This document shows positions 45,056 to 54,081 of a stretch of DNA of 64,000 nucleotides, one piece after another. Each line of letters opens with the position of its first letter. Position 1 is the stretch's first letter. The translations under genes were made by a program, and so were the position numbers. The notes under the pieces were generated by a model. It made no database searches, was not told the origin of the DNA, and was given only the letters and a program-made list of their open reading frames with translations. Source of the DNA: Micromonospora ureilytica (lineage in GTDB: Bacteria > Actinomycetota > Actinomycetes > Mycobacteriales > Micromonosporaceae); assembly GCF_015751765.1 (NCBI RefSeq), contig NZ_JADOTX010000001.1, forward strand, positions 2,604,001-2,668,000, written 5' to 3'.

Positions 45056-45673
45056 ATGGTTGAAGATCGCAGGGTGTCCATTCCCGCCCGTCAGATCCGT
45101 GCTCGTTACTCGGCCGACACGATCACCGTGTACCAGGCGTACCCGCCGGAGATCGCGCTTCCGGCGGTGGCCGCCGGTCGCTTCGTGGCCCCCTTCAAGC
45201 GGGAGCGGATGACCTGGATCAAGCCGTCCTTTCTGTGGATGATGTACCGCTGCGGCTGGGCCACCAAGCCCGGGCAGGAGCGCGTGCTCGCCATCGACAT
45301 CACCCGGGAGGGCTTCGAGTGGGCGCTGGCGCGAGCCTGCCTGAGTCACTACGACCGGGGCCTGCACGGCGATCGGGCGACGTGGTCGCGACAACTCAGG
45401 GCCAGCCCGGTACGGGTGCAGTGGGATCCGGAAAGGACACTGCACCTGAACGCGTTGCCGCACCGGTCGTTGCAGGTCGGGCTGTCCGGCGAAGCCGTCG
45501 CCAGGTACGTCGACGACTGGCTGGTCAGCATCACCGACGTCACCTCCACCGTCCACCGGGTACGGGACCTGGTGCGGGCAGATGACGTGCCGGCGGCGAC
45601 AGCTCACCTGCCGGTCGAACGAAGCTATCCACTGCCGACCGAGATCGCGGCTCACCTCGACGCCAACAGGTGA
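45056..45673 (+). CDS. DUF4291 protein
   Basis: 205 residues from the ATG at 45056; a GTG at 45074 is possible. DUF4291 signature: RQIRARYSADTITVYQAYPP, RMTWIKPSFLWMMYRCGWAT, VQWDPERTLHLNALPHRSLQ and GLSGEAVARYVDDWLVSITD. Function unknown across the family; it is widespread in actinobacteria and some eukaryotes. Confidence 0.93.
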   Translation: MVEDRRVSIPARQIRARYSADTITVYQAYPPEIALPAVAAGRFVAPFKRERMTWIKPSFLWMMYRCGWATKPGQERVLAIDITREGFEWALARACLSHYDRGLHGDRATWSRQLRASPVRVQWDPERTLHLNALPHRSLQVGLSGEAVARYVDDWLVSITDVTSTVHRVRDLVRADDVPAATAHLPVERSYPLPTEIAAHLDANR

Positions 45674-45749
45674 CGCTTCGCCATCAACGGCCTCGGGTGT
45701 CACGCGCCGCACCGAGCGGCATGTTGCCGTCCTCGATATCCTGCCGTGC

Positions 45750-46130
45750 ATGCACCGGAGCCGCGTGTTCGCGCTGCTGATCGACGCCCCGGAGGCCGAG
45801 GCCGCCCGGTCGGCGGAGTTCTGGTCGGCGGCGCTCGGCGTCGGCACCCGGTCCGATCCGGCCGAGCCGCAGTTCGTCGGCCTGCACGAGGCACTGCCGG
45901 GGCTGGTCACCGCGGTCCAGGCGGTCGATGACGCGCCGCGCTTCCACCTGGACATCGAGACCGACGACGTGCCAGCCGAGACCGCGCGGTTGACGGCCCT
46001 GGGCGCCACCGAGGTGTCACAGTGGCTGGAGTGCCGGGTCCTGCGGGCCCCCGGCGGCCACCTGCTCTGTGTGCTTCCGGTGGCGAGTCCACCTGAGGTG
46101 TTCGCCGCCGAGGCCCGCACCTGGTCGTGA
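45750..46130 (+). CDS. Glyoxalase/VOC-family protein
   Basis: 126 residues from the ATG at 45750. A single VOC (glyoxalase-like) beta-alpha-beta-beta-beta unit: RVFALLIDAPEAEAARSAEF and a second half DAPRFHLDIETDDVPAETAR, with HLD as part of the metal or ligand site. Such proteins are dioxygenase-like, lyase-like or antibiotic-binding; none can be chosen here. Confidence 0.88.
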   Translation: MHRSRVFALLIDAPEAEAARSAEFWSAALGVGTRSDPAEPQFVGLHEALPGLVTAVQAVDDAPRFHLDIETDDVPAETARLTALGATEVSQWLECRVLRAPGGHLLCVLPVASPPEVFAAEARTWS

Positions 46131-46169
46131 CCCGCCGACCTGTCGCAGGTCGGCGTTAGGCTCCCGGCC

Positions 46170-46865
46170 ATGGCTGAATTCGTGTTGGTGGCGGGGGCGT
46201 GGCTGGGGTCGTCGGCATGGGACGAGGTGCTGCCGCCACTGCGGGCGGCCGGGCACGGCACCCACCCGCTGACCCTCTCCGGCCTCGCCGACAAGCGGGA
46301 TGCGCCCGCCGGGCAGCAGACCCACGTGCAGGACATCGTCGACGAGATCGAGCGTCGCGACCTGCGCGACGTGGTGCTGGTCGGGCACAGCTACGCGGGC
46401 ATCCCGGTGGGTCAGGCCGCCGAGCGGATCGGTGACCGGTTGACCCGGGTGGTCTTCGTCGATTCGGAGGTGCCGGTCGACGGTGAGTCGTTCGCGTCCG
46501 GATGGTGGCAGGGCCAGGCGGCCTTCGAGGCGCAGATCGCCGACAACAACGGCTACTGGGCTCCGCTCGGTGCTGCCGACTTCGACGGTCAGGGTCTCAC
46601 CGATGAGCAGATCGCGCGCCTGGTCGACAGTTCCACTCCGCACCCGGGTGCCACGTTGACCGAGCCGGCCGTGTTGAGCCGGCCACTGGGTGAGCTGCCG
46701 ACCACGTACGTCAAGTGCCTGCTCGACGGGCCGGAGCCCAACGACACGGTGGCCAAGCTGCTGACCAGCGAGCACTGGCGACTGGTCACGATGGCCACCG
46801 GCCACTGGCCGATGTTCTCCCAGCCCACCGAGCTGGCCCGGATGCTGTTGGCGGAGGCTGCCTGA
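46170..46865 (+). CDS. Alpha/beta hydrolase
   Basis: 231 residues. Nucleophile Ser in the elbow LVGHSYAGIP, oxyanion region FVLVAGAWLGSSAWDEVLPP, and catalytic His near MATGHWPMFSQP; the acid is probably in the KCLLDGPEPND region. Fits the esterase/salicylate-esterase-like group (MES-type) of alpha/beta hydrolases. Substrate unknown. Confidence 0.92.
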   Translation: MAEFVLVAGAWLGSSAWDEVLPPLRAAGHGTHPLTLSGLADKRDAPAGQQTHVQDIVDEIERRDLRDVVLVGHSYAGIPVGQAAERIGDRLTRVVFVDSEVPVDGESFASGWWQGQAAFEAQIADNNGYWAPLGAADFDGQGLTDEQIARLVDSSTPHPGATLTEPAVLSRPLGELPTTYVKCLLDGPEPNDTVAKLLTSEHWRLVTMATGHWPMFSQPTELARMLLAEAA

Positions 46866-46915
46866 CCGGCGGTGGCCTGGGTCGCAGGCCCAGGCCAGCC
46901 GCACGCCCGTAGCCT

Positions 46916-48184
46916 TCAGGCCGCGTCGAGGGTTCTGATGTGGCGCACCGGCGACGCGACCAACCACAGCACGGCGAGCACGCCACCCAGGCCGGCGATG
47001 ACCAAAGTGGGCCGCAGGCCGATGGTGGTGCCCAACGCACCGCCGACCAACGCGCCGAGCGGTCGGATGCCGTAGTTGACGGCGCTGTACGCGCCGGCCC
47101 GGCGTCCTCGCGCGTCGTCAGGTGTCACGGCGGTGAGGAGGGCGTTGAGGTTCACGTCCATCAGCATCACCCCGACGCTGGAGACCAGCTCGATGGCCGC
47201 CAGCATGGCCACCTTCGTCCAGGTGGGTCCGGACACCAGCGCGGTCAGCGCCAGCGGCGCGGGGAAGAGCACCACGCCGATCATGGCGGTGCGGCCCAGA
47301 CCGATCGCGCGCGAGATCCGCGGAGCGAGCGCCGCGCCCGCGAACCCGCCGAGTGCTCCGAACCCGAAGGCGATGCCGATCGCGCCGGCCGACAGGTCGA
47401 GTTCGCGGCTGGCGTAGAGCACCAGCAGCGCGCTGGCGATGAAGGTGAAGAAGTTGACAGTGCTGGTGCAGCCGAGGGCGGCCCGCAAGACCGGGTGCCG
47501 CAGCACCAGCACGAGCCCTTCGCGGACCAGCCCGAGCGTGGACGTCCGACGCGGCGGGGGCGGCGGCTCGGTCACCGGGATGCGACTGAGTAGTAGCGCG
47601 GAGCCGAGGAAGCTGACCGCGTCGACGACTATCGCGACCGGCGCGCTGAGCGCCTGGACCAGCCCACCGCCGACGGCCGGGCCGGCGATGAAGGACAGCG
47701 ACCGGCTCATGCTCAGCTTGCTGGTGGCGTCCACGTACGCCGATCGTGGCACCAGGGCGACGAAGAACGCCTGACGCGCCATGGCGAAGAGCACCGCTCC
47801 GAAGCCGGTGAGCAGTGCCACCAGGTAGAGCTGGGTGAGGGTGATCGCGTCGAACAGGTAGGCCACCGGCAGGCTGAGCAGCACCGCGGCGCGGATCAGG
47901 TCCGCGATGATCAGGAGTCGCCGCTTGTGGGTGCGCTGGTCCACCCAGGCGCCCAGGAACAGGCCCAGCAGGTTGGGCAGCCAGATCAAGGCGGTGAGGA
48001 CGCTGACCTGCACGGGTGTGGCGGTGAGCAGGGTGACGGCGATCAGCGGCAGGGCCAGTTCGCTGATCCGATCGCCGAACTGGGAGATCGTCTCGCTGAT
48101 CCAGAAAGTGCGGAAGCGCCGGTCGCGGTGCAGGGCCGGCGGGAGCCCGGTGTCGGTCTCGGTGGGGACGTCGGTGGCGGTCAT
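46916..48184 (-). CDS. MFS efflux transporter (partner of the ArsR-type regulator)
   Basis: 422 residues, twelve predicted helices, MFS (enterobactin exporter-like/MFS_3) type with FRTFWISETISQFGDRISEL at the N terminus and a conserved QRTHKRRLLIIADLIRA loop. Its ATG overlaps the regulator stop (ATGA), so both are made together. Probably exports a drug or siderophore-like compound; the regulator with the operator at 48768-48797 should respond to it. Confidence 0.93.
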   Translation of the reverse strand: MTATDVPTETDTGLPPALHRDRRFRTFWISETISQFGDRISELALPLIAVTLLTATPVQVSVLTALIWLPNLLGLFLGAWVDQRTHKRRLLIIADLIRAAVLLSLPVAYLFDAITLTQLYLVALLTGFGAVLFAMARQAFFVALVPRSAYVDATSKLSMSRSLSFIAGPAVGGGLVQALSAPVAIVVDAVSFLGSALLLSRIPVTEPPPPPRRTSTLGLVREGLVLVLRHPVLRAALGCTSTVNFFTFIASALLVLYASRELDLSAGAIGIAFGFGALGGFAGAALAPRISRAIGLGRTAMIGVVLFPAPLALTALVSGPTWTKVAMLAAIELVSSVGVMLMDVNLNALLTAVTPDDARGRRAGAYSAVNYGIRPLGALVGGALGTTIGLRPTLVIAGLGGVLAVLWLVASPVRHIRTLDAA

Positions 48185-48777
48185 GACGCGGCCGGGTCGT
48201 CGTCGCCGGGTTCGGGCAGCAGGTACCGCAGCATCCGGATGATCCGCGCGTCGGCCGGGGCCGACTCCTCCTTGCGCCGCACGTACGGGGCGATCAGCTC
48301 CTCAATGGACTCCTCCAGTTGCCGCAGTTCGTCAGCGGTGGCCACGAACCGGGTGTCGGCCATGCCGGCCAGCGCGCGCCACTCGGGGTCCAGCCGGGGC
48401 TCCTCATGCAGCAGCCACTGCTGGGGTGCGTCGGCGTTGCGGGCGAACATCTCGCCGCGCAGCTGCTGGCTGGCGGACTGCCCCTCGGTGCCCTCGGGCA
48501 TCGTGAAGCGGAAGCCTCGGGCTACCGCCTGCCACCAGCGTTCCCGCTTGCTGGTGGCGCCATCCCAGTCGGTGACCAGGCCGAACGTCGCGAGGTGCCG
48601 CAGGTGCCAGCTGACCACCGACGGTGTGGCGCCCACGTGCGGTGAGAGCCCGGTGGCCGTGGCCGGACCGTGCCGCTGAAGGTGCTCCAGGATCGCCAGC
48701 CGGACCGGGTGGGCCAGCGCCCGCAGCGCCTGCGGCTCGGTGATCTCGAAATCCCCGTACGGATTCTTGAGAGACAT
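48181..48777 (-). CDS. ArsR-family winged-helix regulator
   Basis: 198 residues from the ATG at 48777. Winged HTH at ~15-85 (RALAHPVRLAILEHLQRHGP, TPSVVSWHLRHLATFGLV), then a C-terminal ligand or dimer region. No ArsR-type Cys metal site, so it likely senses a small molecule. An inverted repeat lies over its own start codon, and it is coupled to the MFS transporter: a typical self-regulated drug-efflux cassette. Confidence 0.92.
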   Translation of the reverse strand: MSLKNPYGDFEITEPQALRALAHPVRLAILEHLQRHGPATATGLSPHVGATPSVVSWHLRHLATFGLVTDWDGATSKRERWWQAVARGFRFTMPEGTEGQSASQQLRGEMFARNADAPQQWLLHEEPRLDPEWRALAGMADTRFVATADELRQLEESIEELIAPYVRRKEESAPADARIIRMLRYLLPEPGDDDPAAS

Positions 48778-48797
48778 GTTTCGAGAGTAGTCTCTCA
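48768..48797. promoter_or_regulatory. Operator over the ArsR-type start codon
   Basis: Perfect 8-bp inverted repeat TGAGAGAC / GTCTCTCA with 14 nt between, covering the regulator ATG (48775-48777). Binding would block both transcription start and translation. No ribosome binding site is visible, suggesting a leaderless or very short-leader message. Confidence 0.65.
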
Positions 48798-48839
48798 GAT
48801 CGGATCGGGGCAACCCCGAGCCGCCGCCGGGGGCTTTGA

Positions 48840-50441
48840 TCAGGCGATGCCCAACCGCGCCAACGGCTCGACCAGTTCCCGCTCCTCGTAGCTGAGGTGC
48901 GACAGCAGGGCGTCGGTGAGCAGGTCCACCGCGGCCCGCAGCTCGGCGAGACCGTCCGGAGACCCGACGTACGCGACCAGGGCCCGGTCGACACCCTCCA
49001 ACACGTCGTGGATGACGTGATGCTCCTGCTCCAGCCTGTCGACCACCGGGCCGAGTCGGGGGTCCCGCGCCCGCAACCGGGGAAAGAACGACTGGTCCTC
49101 GATCGTGTGGTGGGTGGTGACGATGCGGCAGTACGACTCGCAGTAGACACCGAGCGTCCACCGGTTCTGTCGCATGGTCATCGTGTTGATGTGGGACCGG
49201 GCCGCGCCGGCGTCGATCTCGCCGGCCGCCACCTGCTCGATGAGGTCGTGAATCTGGGCCAACTCGGCGCGCAGGCCGTCGTGGATCTGCACGAGGTGCG
49301 CGCCGGTGGCCTGCTCCTGCGGGGTGTACGTGCGCTCCGGGTCGGGCACGGGCCCGGTCGGCCGGGTCGACTCGTCCCACACTTCCTGCTCGCTTCGCCG
49401 TACACCGTCGTCGGGGGTCGGCACCACGGCGAACGCGCCGCCGGTGGCGGTGGCGCGGCTCGCCCGGACCGGCGGCGCAGCGACCGGCTCCGGCTGTGCC
49501 GGCATACGTTCCGGCTCCGGCTGTGCCGGCGTACCGGCCGCAGCCGCGCCCCGGTCACGTTCGGCCGCGACCAGCTCGCGGACGGCGGGGGCCACCTCGC
49601 CGGCGAACCGGCGCAGGTCGTCGGGGTCGTCGCTGCCGAGGATGAAAGTGCCGACGCCCTCCTCCAGAGCCAGCTCGGCCAGCTCCTCGGCCCACTGTTC
49701 GGCCGGCCCGTCCAGCGGGCCGCGGCCGACGGCCGAGAACTGGCCGCTGATGTTGAGCAGCCGACGCACGTCCTGCGGGGACCTGCCGGCCTGCTGCGCG
49801 GCATCGTCGATGATCGCGTTGCCCCTGGCCAGGTCACCGGGCTGGAGGTAGCCGAGCGAGGGCAGCCAGCCGTCGGCCCGACGACCGGTGAGCTGGAGCA
49901 TCCGGGGTTTGTACGCACCCAGCCAGATCGGCGCCGCGTGGGCCGGAGCGGGCCCACGCTTGGCGCCCACCACCCGGTAGAACTCGCCGTCGACCCGCAC
50001 TCCGCCGCGCGTCTCGACGTCCCAGAACTGACGGATGACCGCGATGGCCTCCTCCAGCGCTCGCACACCCTGGGCGGGGGTCAACCGCCGGCCGCCCATC
50101 GCCTCGATGGCATCCCAGAACGCTCCCGCCCCGAGGCCGAGGCCGACCCGGCCGCCGCTGAGCAGGTCCAGGCTGGCCACGCTGCGGGCGAGCACCGCCG
50201 GCGGACGCAGTGGCAGGTTCGTCACGTTCGCCGCCAGGTGCACCCGGCTGGTGCGGGCCGCCACGAAGCTCAGCAGCGTCCAGGTGTCGAGGAACGCAGG
50301 CTGGTACGGGTGATCCTGAAAGGTGACCAGATCCAGCCCGACCTGCTCGGCCAGGACGGCGACGCCGACCGTACGGTCTGGATTGCCAGCGCTTGGCGTG
50401 ACGAAGGATCCGAAGACCAGGTCGTGGCCGTAGTCGCTCAT
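48840..50441 (-). CDS. Luciferase-like (LLM) oxidoreductase fused to a hemerythrin domain
   Basis: 533 residues. Residues ~1-290 form an LLM/F420-dependent oxidoreductase (DLVFGSFVTPSAG, GLDLVTFQDHPYQPAFLDTW, ANVTNLPLRPPAVLARSVAS, RVGLGLGAGAFWD). A Pro/Glu/Ala linker with repeated AQPEP units (~295-330) leads to a hemerythrin HHE domain at ~390-525 (HDGLRAELAQIHDLI, TTHHTIEDQSFFPRLRARDP, LEQEHHVIHDVLE, LSYEERELVEPLA) with the His/Glu di-iron ligands. Flavin/F420 chemistry is thus joined to O2, NO or redox sensing. Divergent from a MarR gene. Confidence 0.93.
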   Translation of the reverse strand: MSDYGHDLVFGSFVTPSAGNPDRTVGVAVLAEQVGLDLVTFQDHPYQPAFLDTWTLLSFVAARTSRVHLAANVTNLPLRPPAVLARSVASLDLLSGGRVGLGLGAGAFWDAIEAMGGRRLTPAQGVRALEEAIAVIRQFWDVETRGGVRVDGEFYRVVGAKRGPAPAHAAPIWLGAYKPRMLQLTGRRADGWLPSLGYLQPGDLARGNAIIDDAAQQAGRSPQDVRRLLNISGQFSAVGRGPLDGPAEQWAEELAELALEEGVGTFILGSDDPDDLRRFAGEVAPAVRELVAAERDRGAAAAGTPAQPEPERMPAQPEPVAAPPVRASRATATGGAFAVVPTPDDGVRRSEQEVWDESTRPTGPVPDPERTYTPQEQATGAHLVQIHDGLRAELAQIHDLIEQVAAGEIDAGAARSHINTMTMRQNRWTLGVYCESYCRIVTTHHTIEDQSFFPRLRARDPRLGPVVDRLEQEHHVIHDVLEGVDRALVAYVGSPDGLAELRAAVDLLTDALLSHLSYEERELVEPLARLGIA

Positions 50442-50555
50442 CTGCGAGCCTCCCGCTTCCCCCGACGCGTCGGACGATGCGTCGTGACCTTAACCTTATG
50501 CCACACAGAACATCTGCTGCCAACAAGGTCTGGCCCACTGCGGTATTGTCGGGGG

Positions 50556-51152
50556 ATGACGGGTGCCACTCACCGGCCGGACCGGCCCGATCCGCTCGAC
50601 GACGACCTGGGCTGGATGCTCGGGATCGTCTTCCGCGGCTACGTCCGGGCGGCCGAGCACGCCCTCACCGACTTCCCCGGCGGCCCGCGCGGCTACCAGT
50701 TGCTCACCGCGGCGGCCAACGGGCCGGCTCGAAACCAGGGCGCGATCGCCGAGGAGATCGGCATCGACCGCACCGTCCTCACGTACCTGATCGATGACCT
50801 GGAGCGGCCCGGGTTCGTCGCCCGGCGCGCGGACCCGGGCGACCGACGCAACCGGCTGATCGAGGTCACCGACACCGGTCGTGCCGCCTGGGAGCAGCGG
50901 CGGTTGGCGCTGCGGCAGGTCGAATCGCATCTGCTGGGGGCGCTCACGCCGACCGAGTCGGCGACGCTGCGGTCACTGCTCCAGAAGGTCGCCTGTTCGA
51001 CCCAGGCGGTGGACCCGCTGCGCGACCTCTGTGAGGTGGTGACGCAGGTGCAGGCCGACCCGGCGGCACCCGTTGCGCGCCCGACCGGCGCCGCGGCGGC
51101 GCGAAGCGGCCGAACCGCCACCCCCCGAGCCCGCCGCCGCAGCGCCGACTGA
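50556..51152 (+). CDS. MarR-family regulator
   Basis: 198 residues from the ATG at 50556. Winged HTH ~30-120: GYQLLTAAANGPARNQGAIA, EIGIDRTVLTYLIDDLERPG, and wing RADPGDRRNRLIEVTDTGRA. A ~35-residue Ala/Arg-rich tail follows. Divergent from the LLM-hemerythrin gene with 114 bp between, so it most likely controls it; MarR proteins commonly respond to phenolic or oxidant ligands. Confidence 0.92.
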   Translation: MTGATHRPDRPDPLDDDLGWMLGIVFRGYVRAAEHALTDFPGGPRGYQLLTAAANGPARNQGAIAEEIGIDRTVLTYLIDDLERPGFVARRADPGDRRNRLIEVTDTGRAAWEQRRLALRQVESHLLGALTPTESATLRSLLQKVACSTQAVDPLRDLCEVVTQVQADPAAPVARPTGAAAARSGRTATPRARRRSAD

Positions 51153-51233
51153 CCTGCCGATACGGCAGGACGGGCCCGCCCCGCACCACCCGACGTCGTC
51201 CGTCGAGCGGTGCCGGACCGGCCCGCGACATCC

Positions 51234-52745
51234 CTACCGCACGTGCACGAACACCGGGTTCGAGTAGAACCACAGGTCGTCCCACGGGCTCTCCAGCCCG
51301 TCGGCGAGCGGCTCGGCCTCGTCGGTGCTGGTGCCCCGCACCCGCGCGTAGGTGTCCGCCTCGACATTGCGCAGGGTGTGCCGGATGACGTAACTGTCGC
51401 CCTGCCGCCGCCAGTCCCGCGGGCCGAACCGGGCCGCCACCTTTGTGGTGGGGTTGGTGTCGGCGTCCAGGTTGGCGCTCGGGCCGGTGATCTGGCCGAC
51501 GATCAGGTCGACCCGACGGACCTCGGGCCGGTCGCCGTTCGCGTTCACCCCACCCAACGGGCGGAACGTGATCTCGATCTCGACATCGGTACGGTTCCGA
51601 CGGCTCACCGTGATCGTCTCGCCCACCTCGGCGGTCCGGCCCTGGGAGGTGGCGGTGACGTCGAGGCTGCGGATCAGGTCACCGGTGGTGACCCAGATCC
51701 GGCCGTTGCGCAGGCCGTCCATGATGTCGCCGTAGTCCTGGCGGGCGTGCACGTACGTCTTGCTGTACTCGCCCGGCCAGAAGTCGGAGCCACCACGGGT
51801 CCAGTGCACGTGCGAGTCCGAGGTCGCGGTGATCCACCAGCGCCGACCCTCGCCGAGCAGCGAGTCCCACATTCCGCCGACCCGGGCGGTCATCTGGTCG
51901 AAGCCGCCGTAGGTGGGGTGGTTGCCGTAGCCGCCCCGCTTGCCACCGTTGAGCGGGCCGGCCTGGTGGCCGGGCGCGCCCTCGAAGCCGATGTAGACGT
52001 CCGGCGCGGCGTTGTTGCCGTTGCGGAACTCGCGCGGGGTGTCCTGACCGTAGACGCCGAGACCGGGCGCCGAACGGGACGTGTGGTGGGCGATCACCAG
52101 CGGCTTGTGCGGCATGCCCCGGGCGACCTTGAGGAACTCCACCATCCTGGCCTCGGTGTCGCGGGCCGGATCGGTGGGGAACGCGTCGTACTTGGCGAAC
52201 CGGCTCTCCAGCTCGAAGAGCTGCTTCGCCTCGTCGTCGTGGCGCGGGATCATCAGCGTGTGGTGGTCCAGCGAGGGCGCATCGAACTCCATGCCCCAGA
52301 ACTGGAGCACCTCGGGGACCAGCTTGCGCGACCGCAGCAGGTCGGGGTACGCCTGCTCGATGTTCACCTTCGAGTGGGTCGGCCCACCATGGTCGGTGCA
52401 CATGGCCCAGGTCAGTCCGAAGTTCTTCGCCATGATGGCGTTGGTGACGATCGGGTAGACCGCGTCCGCGCCCTTGTGGAAGACGATCGGGGACTTCGTG
52501 GTGTCGAACTCGCCGCTGTACTCGGAGTGGATGTGGTGGTCACCCGCACGCCACGCCCGGTTCTTGGAGTTACCCCGGTCGGTCTTGTCGTCGTCACCCG
52601 GGCGGCGGTCCTCGTCGGCCCACGCCGCTCCGGCGCCGACCAGCGGGCTGGCAGCGGCCAGCGTCGCGCCGACGCCCGCGTACTTGACCAGCTTGCGCCG
52701 GGACAGCTGCGCGTGCTCGGTCTCTTCGGGATGCTTGTCTCTCAC
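51234..52745 (-). CDS. Tat-exported PHP-domain phosphoesterase (CehA/McbA-like)
   Basis: 503 residues, GTG start at 52745 with GGAGAGG upstream. Twin-arginine signal SRRKLVKYAGVGATLAAASP near residues 15-34, cleavage near AWA. PHP metal-binding motifs: AGDHHIHSEYSGEFD, CTDHGGPTH, MEFDAPSLDHHTLMI, IAHHTSR and SDSHVHWTRGG. The C-terminal ~130 residues look beta-rich. Tat export suggests folding with metal in the cytoplasm before secretion. Probably hydrolyses phosphodiesters or carbamate/other esters outside. Confidence 0.92.
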   Translation of the reverse strand: MRDKHPEETEHAQLSRRKLVKYAGVGATLAAASPLVGAGAAWADEDRRPGDDDKTDRGNSKNRAWRAGDHHIHSEYSGEFDTTKSPIVFHKGADAVYPIVTNAIMAKNFGLTWAMCTDHGGPTHSKVNIEQAYPDLLRSRKLVPEVLQFWGMEFDAPSLDHHTLMIPRHDDEAKQLFELESRFAKYDAFPTDPARDTEARMVEFLKVARGMPHKPLVIAHHTSRSAPGLGVYGQDTPREFRNGNNAAPDVYIGFEGAPGHQAGPLNGGKRGGYGNHPTYGGFDQMTARVGGMWDSLLGEGRRWWITATSDSHVHWTRGGSDFWPGEYSKTYVHARQDYGDIMDGLRNGRIWVTTGDLIRSLDVTATSQGRTAEVGETITVSRRNRTDVEIEITFRPLGGVNANGDRPEVRRVDLIVGQITGPSANLDADTNPTTKVAARFGPRDWRRQGDSYVIRHTLRNVEADTYARVRGTSTDEAEPLADGLESPWDDLWFYSNPVFVHVR

Positions 52746-52752
52746 GTGAGAG
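52739..52752. promoter_or_regulatory. Palindrome over the PHP-gene start, with nearby direct repeats
   Basis: CTCTCACGTGAGAG, a perfect 14-bp palindrome, covers the GTG start. Two TCGATCAAG direct repeats lie just upstream, at about 52762 and 52782 (20 bp apart). Possible operator, or an mRNA hairpin that hides the start codon. Confidence 0.45.
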
Positions 52753-52996
52753 CCTCTCCTCGATCAAGCGAATGCTCTTTCGATCAAGGAGCCTCGGAGA
52801 GGGCGGTGAACAGCCGCCGTACGCAGCGGGTGCCCCCGATGAACACCCTGCTCCGACCCGTAGGGAGCGCGGCCGGGGCAGCAGCGGGTCACCCCGCGAC
52901 CGCGCGCAGTGCCCGATCAGGACCGAGGCCGGCCGGGTCAGGGCACCTGCCGGGTGTCCCGGGCCGTGCGGCCGGCCGACCGGGCGGCCGGCCCGG

Positions 52997-53659
52997 TCAG
53001 ATCCGGGCACGTGGCAGCCAGCCCAGGAATCGGAGCCGGACCCGAGGCAGCGGCAGTGCCGGCAGGTCCTGGGCGGCGGCGACGAGGCAGGAGCCGAGAT
53101 AGACCGCGAGGGAGGCGCGCGCTCCACCGAACTCGGCGAGCAGTTGGCTCTGCTTGGTGGCGCAGGGCCACTCGCGGCCGCACCCGGTGCAGGTCCAGCT
53201 CGGCGGGTTGGGGAGGTGCTCTGGCAGCTTGGCGCGGCGGTACCGACCGACGACGCTGTTGTCCGAGCGCACGTCGCGTCGCCGTGGCGCGGGGCCCTCG
53301 TTGCGGTGGGCCACCGGACGGGCACCGGGCAGGTAGCGCCCGACGGTGCCGAAGAGCACCCCGACGCGGATCAGGGCGTCCGGTCCGACGTGCTGGGTCA
53401 GCAACGCGGTCATCAGGTAGTGCCCCAGCAGGTCGAAGGCGTCACGGTGCAGACCCAGGTCGCGGCAGAGGTCGACGAACTCCGGCGTGGTCAGCGGCAC
53501 CCGGTCGGCGAGTGCGCGGCGCAGCACCGCACGCAGCCCACCGCCGAGCCTCGCCAGCGCATCACCCTCACCCAGACCCAGGCTGTCCTCGTCGGCCACC
53601 CGGGCCAGTGCCTCGGCCACGGCCAGCCGAACGACGCGGTCAGGATCAGTAGCGTCCAA
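52997..53659 (-). CDS. Hypothetical protein with C-terminal Cys-ribbon motif
   Basis: 220 residues, TTG start at 53659, supported by AAGGGGG 5 nt upstream. The N-terminal ~110 residues are helical. The C-terminal half has the conserved actinobacterial pattern WTCTGCGREWPCATKQSQLL followed by helix-rich DLPALPLPRVRLRFLGWLPR. Three Cys (CxxC then C) could bind zinc. Some members are named flavin reductase in databases; I see no flavin motif. Family of unknown function. Confidence 0.72.
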   Translation of the reverse strand: MDATDPDRVVRLAVAEALARVADEDSLGLGEGDALARLGGGLRAVLRRALADRVPLTTPEFVDLCRDLGLHRDAFDLLGHYLMTALLTQHVGPDALIRVGVLFGTVGRYLPGARPVAHRNEGPAPRRRDVRSDNSVVGRYRRAKLPEHLPNPPSWTCTGCGREWPCATKQSQLLAEFGGARASLAVYLGSCLVAAAQDLPALPLPRVRLRFLGWLPRARI

Positions 53660-54081
53660 CGTTTCCCCCTTCCGTGGGCCGGTCTCCCGGCAGTGACCCG
53701 GTCGCCCCCAGACGAATCATGAACAAGATTTCGCTGTCGGCCACGAGGGTGGCTAGGACAGCAGACGTAGAACCATTCGGCGCGCTAGCCGGAAAACGAA
53801 GTCGAGCTGCCGACACACCGCATTGATTCGCGGGACGGCACGTCGGTGATTGTCGTATGGTGACATTCCCATCTACAGATATTGCGCCTCAGCGTCACCG
53901 AATGGTCAGACCAGATCCGACGCCCGCACCCGGTCGCTGCCGTCCCGCTCGCGACGTTCCACTTCACCGCACCGCCGGCAACCACGTGCCGGGTCACCGC
54001 CGAGCACCCCGGCACGGCCCGACCCTGCCGCCGGCACCCGTTCCACGACCCGGCGGCACCTCCACCGGACGGAGACAGCGG
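53660..54081. other. 422-bp non-coding divergent region
   Basis: Separates the leftward TTG-started gene from the rightward AraC gene. It includes AT-richer stretches around 53715-53735 and 53850-53885 that probably hold the promoters. I found no palindrome or gene I trust in it. Confidence 0.5.

Noticed and set aside
48897..50555. Rightward 750-residue frame extending the MarR gene upstream
   Set aside because: It is antisense to the LLM-hemerythrin gene. The MarR ATG at 50556 fits the family length.
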